Positions 6,275-7,351 of a stretch of 7,351 nt of DNA are shown here, in pieces. The stretch is from an uncultured Eubacterium sp. Lineage in GTDB: Bacteria; Bacillota; Clostridia; Oscillospirales; Acutalibacteraceae. Both the position numbers and the translations under genes were made by a program. How positions within the stretch are numbered: the first letter of the stretch is position 1; each line of letters opens with the position of its first letter. The notes below the pieces were generated by a model. It had not been told where the DNA came from. It did not search any database and worked only from the letters and a program-made list of their open reading frames with translations. The stretch is taken from positions 1 to 7,351 of the forward strand of contig CAJTMQ010000073.1 of assembly GCA_910577215.1 (NCBI GenBank), written 5' to 3'.

Positions 6275-6380
6275 CAGATTAAAATGATTATTGAAATCTA
6301 TGTTCTGTTCAACCCCTCCATATATAAGGACACTAAAATGCGTTTTGTAAACCAAATTTATAAAATTTTTCAAAAATATT

Positions 6381-6803
6381 TTACATAGAAAAAGGAACCC
6401 ATGTTGCCATGAGTTCCTTAAGCTTTTTGATGACACGATTATGCCGTTTCGATACAGCCATTTTGCTGATTCCAAAGTACTGCCCGATTTGTTCCATACT
6501 CCAATCCTCATAATAGTACAGTTCAATCAATGTCTGTTCATCCGAACTGAGCATTTGCAGTGCACTTTGCAATTTTTCCAATTCTATTTTATGAATAACT
6601 TCTAGGTAAGTTTCGTCAGTAATAATAGGCACTCGCTGTGAGCCAATGCAGTCCTGTTCAAAAGTTCCTTTACTAAGGTGCCGCCTGTCACTGCGGTCTT
6701 GTGCCTGCTGACGCCTCCTGTCCTGTTCAAGATATTCATAAACTTCTTTGGAAACATCTACTTCAATGCAATCGTCATCATATTCAATTGTGGTTTTAAC
6801 CAA
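6381..6803 (-). CDS. Sigma-70 region-4-like helix-turn-helix regulator
   Basis: This is a 140-aa protein whose last 60 residues match sigma-70 region 4: LSSDEQTLIELYYYEDWSM is followed by the helix-turn-helix (EQIGQYFGISKMAVSKRHNR) and a basic helix. Region 2 is absent, so it is a sigma-like DNA binder rather than a complete ECF factor. Proteins of this build are common in Firmicute conjugative and mobilisable elements of the Tn916/Tn1549 kind, where they help control element genes. The N-terminal half is charged (QDRRRQQAQDRSDRR) and unrecognised. The start is TTG at 6803, with GGAAAGG six bases upstream. It overlaps the end of a 23-codon open frame in the leader. The strong promoter at 6988-7015 should drive it and probably the whole downstream mob/lysis unit. 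Confidence 0.8.
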   Translation of the reverse strand: MVKTTIEYDDDCIEVDVSKEVYEYLEQDRRRQQAQDRSDRRHLSKGTFEQDCIGSQRVPIITDETYLEVIHKIELEKLQSALQMLSSDEQTLIELYYYEDWSMEQIGQYFGISKMAVSKRHNRVIKKLKELMATWVPFSM

Positions 6804-6960
6804 ACCTTGCCTTTCCGTCAGAAAAGCGGTAAGCGTGGCATAGCCGAAACAGTACCACAGCTGTCAATTCCTCAGCGTTTCGCTATTATTGTTAGGATTG
6901 CAATGGCGGCAGCCAAGAAATCTAAGGTTGATCTTTTACAACCTCACCGACTATTTTATT
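6796..6960 (-). other. Leader of the sigma-like gene with tiny overlapping open frames
   Basis: This 165-base leader is more GC-rich than its surroundings and lies between the promoter and the sigma-like gene. It contains a small hairpin (AGGTTG/CAACCT, about 6926-6945), then a frame ending LAAAIAILTIIAKR with stop at 6872. That stop, TGA, is part of a GAGGAA ribosome-like site. A TTG at 6867 follows and opens 23 codons ending FSDGKARFG, whose TAA (6796-6798) overlaps the first codons of the sigma-like gene. Such chained tiny frames suggest translational coupling or attenuation, but none has independent support as a gene. Confidence 0.4.
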
Positions 6961-6980
6961 TCATTAGTACAGACTAATGA
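6961..6980. promoter_or_regulatory. Perfect palindrome at the predicted transcription start (operator candidate)
   Basis: TCATTAGT (6961-6968) and ACTAATGA (6973-6980) are perfect inverted repeats around a four-base centre. The element begins at about +1 of the promoter at 6988-7015, which is a typical place for a repressor operator. It could also fold as a hairpin at the 5' end of the transcript. Confidence 0.65.
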
Positions 6981-6987
6981 TGAGTTA

Positions 6988-7015
6988 ATTATATTCTTTA
7001 TTTTACGCTTGTCAA
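6988..7015 (-). promoter_or_regulatory. Strong sigma-A-type promoter for the mobile-element operon
   Basis: On the minus strand, a perfect TTGACA (7010-7015) and a perfect TATAAT (6988-6993) are 16 bases apart. The transcript would begin near 6980 and read the leader, the sigma-like gene and probably the mobilisation and lysis genes. I see no other equally good promoter before the terminator at 3489. Confidence 0.8.
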
Positions 7016-7022
7016 TACTTTC

Positions 7023-7049
7023 GACATAACAGTCCAAATTATGACATAA
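7023..7049. repeat. Direct repeat GACATAA, 20-bp period, upstream of the promoter
   Basis: GACATAA occurs at 7023-7029 and 7043-7049, exactly 20 bases apart, about two turns of the helix. On the minus strand both copies lie immediately upstream of the -35 box (about -43 to -69). This spacing and position suit an activator binding as a dimer or as two units on one face. The rest of 7050-7113 is AT-rich and holds only an unsupported 20-codon frame. Confidence 0.5.
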
Positions 7050-7113
7050 TTTAAACACTAAAAAACAATAACGTTAAATAATTCAATAATACTATTAATT
7101 CACGTAATCGCAT

Positions 7114-7251
7114 TTATTTTTTATTATTTCGTTTTTCGTATGTAGTAACAGCATTAACCGGACTTGTGTTAATTTTTGGTTTTGCGCTTTCTGTTAATGA
7201 TGTTGGTATCGGCTTAGTTATAACAACTTTTTTATTATTTGCTTTGCTCAT
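7114..7251 (-). CDS. Small basic unrecognised protein, 45 aa
   Basis: This short frame begins MSKANNKKVVITKPIPTS and ends TTYEKRNNKK. It is rich in Lys, Asn, Thr and Pro, with no membrane helix and no recognised domain, and is probably disordered. GGAGAAG lies about seven bases before the ATG at 7251, and that ATG overlaps the TGA of the upstream 29-aa frame (ATGA), a standard sign of coupling. It shares the segment IT-K-P-I-PT with IT-Q-P-V-PT of its neighbour, suggesting the two are related or bind the same partner. It sits just upstream of the regulatory region of the sigma-like gene. Function unknown. Confidence 0.55.
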   Translation of the reverse strand: MSKANNKKVVITKPIPTSLTESAKPKINTSPVNAVTTYEKRNNKK

Positions 7252-7337
7252 CTTTTTTCTTCTCCATTTCCGCCGTTTCTTGTTTCGGTTGTTGGTACAG
7301 GTTGTGTTATTGGTGGATCTCCATATACTTTTATCAT
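7248..7337 (-). CDS. Small unrecognised protein, 29 aa
   Basis: The frame starts MIKVYGDPPITQPVPTTE and ends charged (NGGNGEEKR). A perfect AGGAGG at the right edge of the window lies eight bases before the ATG at 7337, which is strong evidence that it is translated. The stop overlaps the start of the 45-aa frame. The Pro/Thr-rich centre has no known domain. The pair probably ends an operon that begins outside the window, in the same orientation as the mobilisation genes. Confidence 0.55.
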   Translation of the reverse strand: MIKVYGDPPITQPVPTTETRNGGNGEEKR

Positions 7338-7351
7338 AAAATAAACCTCCT

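Noticed and set aside
6301..6360. TTTACA and TTATAT boxes about 18 bases apart, minus strand, as a second promoter before mobC.
   Set aside because: Weak boxes in AT-rich DNA, and the start would fall beyond the GGAGGG site, leaving that site out of the transcript.
6678..6977. Plus-strand open frame of 99 codons opposite the sigma-like gene and its leader.
   Set aside because: It runs antisense over a promoter, palindrome and a recognisable gene and has no domain or ribosome site.
7051..7113. Twenty-codon hydrophobic frame (MRLRELIVLLNYL...) right after the stop of the 45-aa gene, minus strand.
   Set aside because: No ribosome site, AT-rich sequence that easily gives hydrophobic codons, and no terminator or partner gene to suggest a toxin or signal peptide.
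1..7351. CRISPR array, tRNA, rRNA or insertion sequence.
   Set aside because: No regularly spaced repeats, no tRNA-like fold, no transposase or terminal inverted repeats found on reading both strands.

Overview
The window looks like a low-GC gut Firmicute (Ruminococcus/Oscillospiraceae-like; inferred from AT-rich intergenic DNA, strong GGAGG ribosome sites and protein style, not from a database match). Every gene I can support is on the minus strand, so the biological order runs from high to low coordinates.

Right part (7351 to about 3490): a mobile-element operon. It opens with two coupled tiny genes (29 and 45 codons), then an AT-rich gap, a near-consensus promoter flanked by a direct repeat and a perfect palindrome, and a leader with tiny open frames. 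Next come a sigma-70 region-4-like protein, a small unrecognised ORF, a GC-rich hairpin cluster that I read as a candidate oriT, a MobC-like accessory protein and a MOBP-type relaxase with the three-histidine motif. The operon then continues into what looks like a phage lysis module: a coiled-coil XhlA-like protein whose 5' part is encoded inside the relaxase gene in another frame, a two-helix holin of the r1t type, and an M23 endopeptidase endolysin with two tandem C-terminal repeats. A strong intrinsic terminator ends the unit at 3489-3527. No integrase, coupling protein or mating-pair gene is present, so if mobile it would be mobilised by another element or is only part of a larger one.

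Left part (3480 to 1): probable chromosome or cargo. A good promoter (3416-3444) drives an alkaline-phosphatase-superfamily phosphodiesterase, followed with an ATGA overlap by a GlpT/UhpT-type (OPA) major facilitator transporter that is broken in this sequence by two one-base deficits, both in six-base homopolymers. A second near-consensus promoter (1097-1125) drives rmlB, dTDP-glucose 4,6-dehydratase, starting at a GTG codon.

The most notable points are the lysis cassette continuing straight out of a mobilisation operon, with an overprinted gene joining the two; a mobC ribosome site that points at an ACG codon; the hairpin cluster ahead of mobC; and the tiny paired peptides with a shared IT-x-P-x-PT motif.
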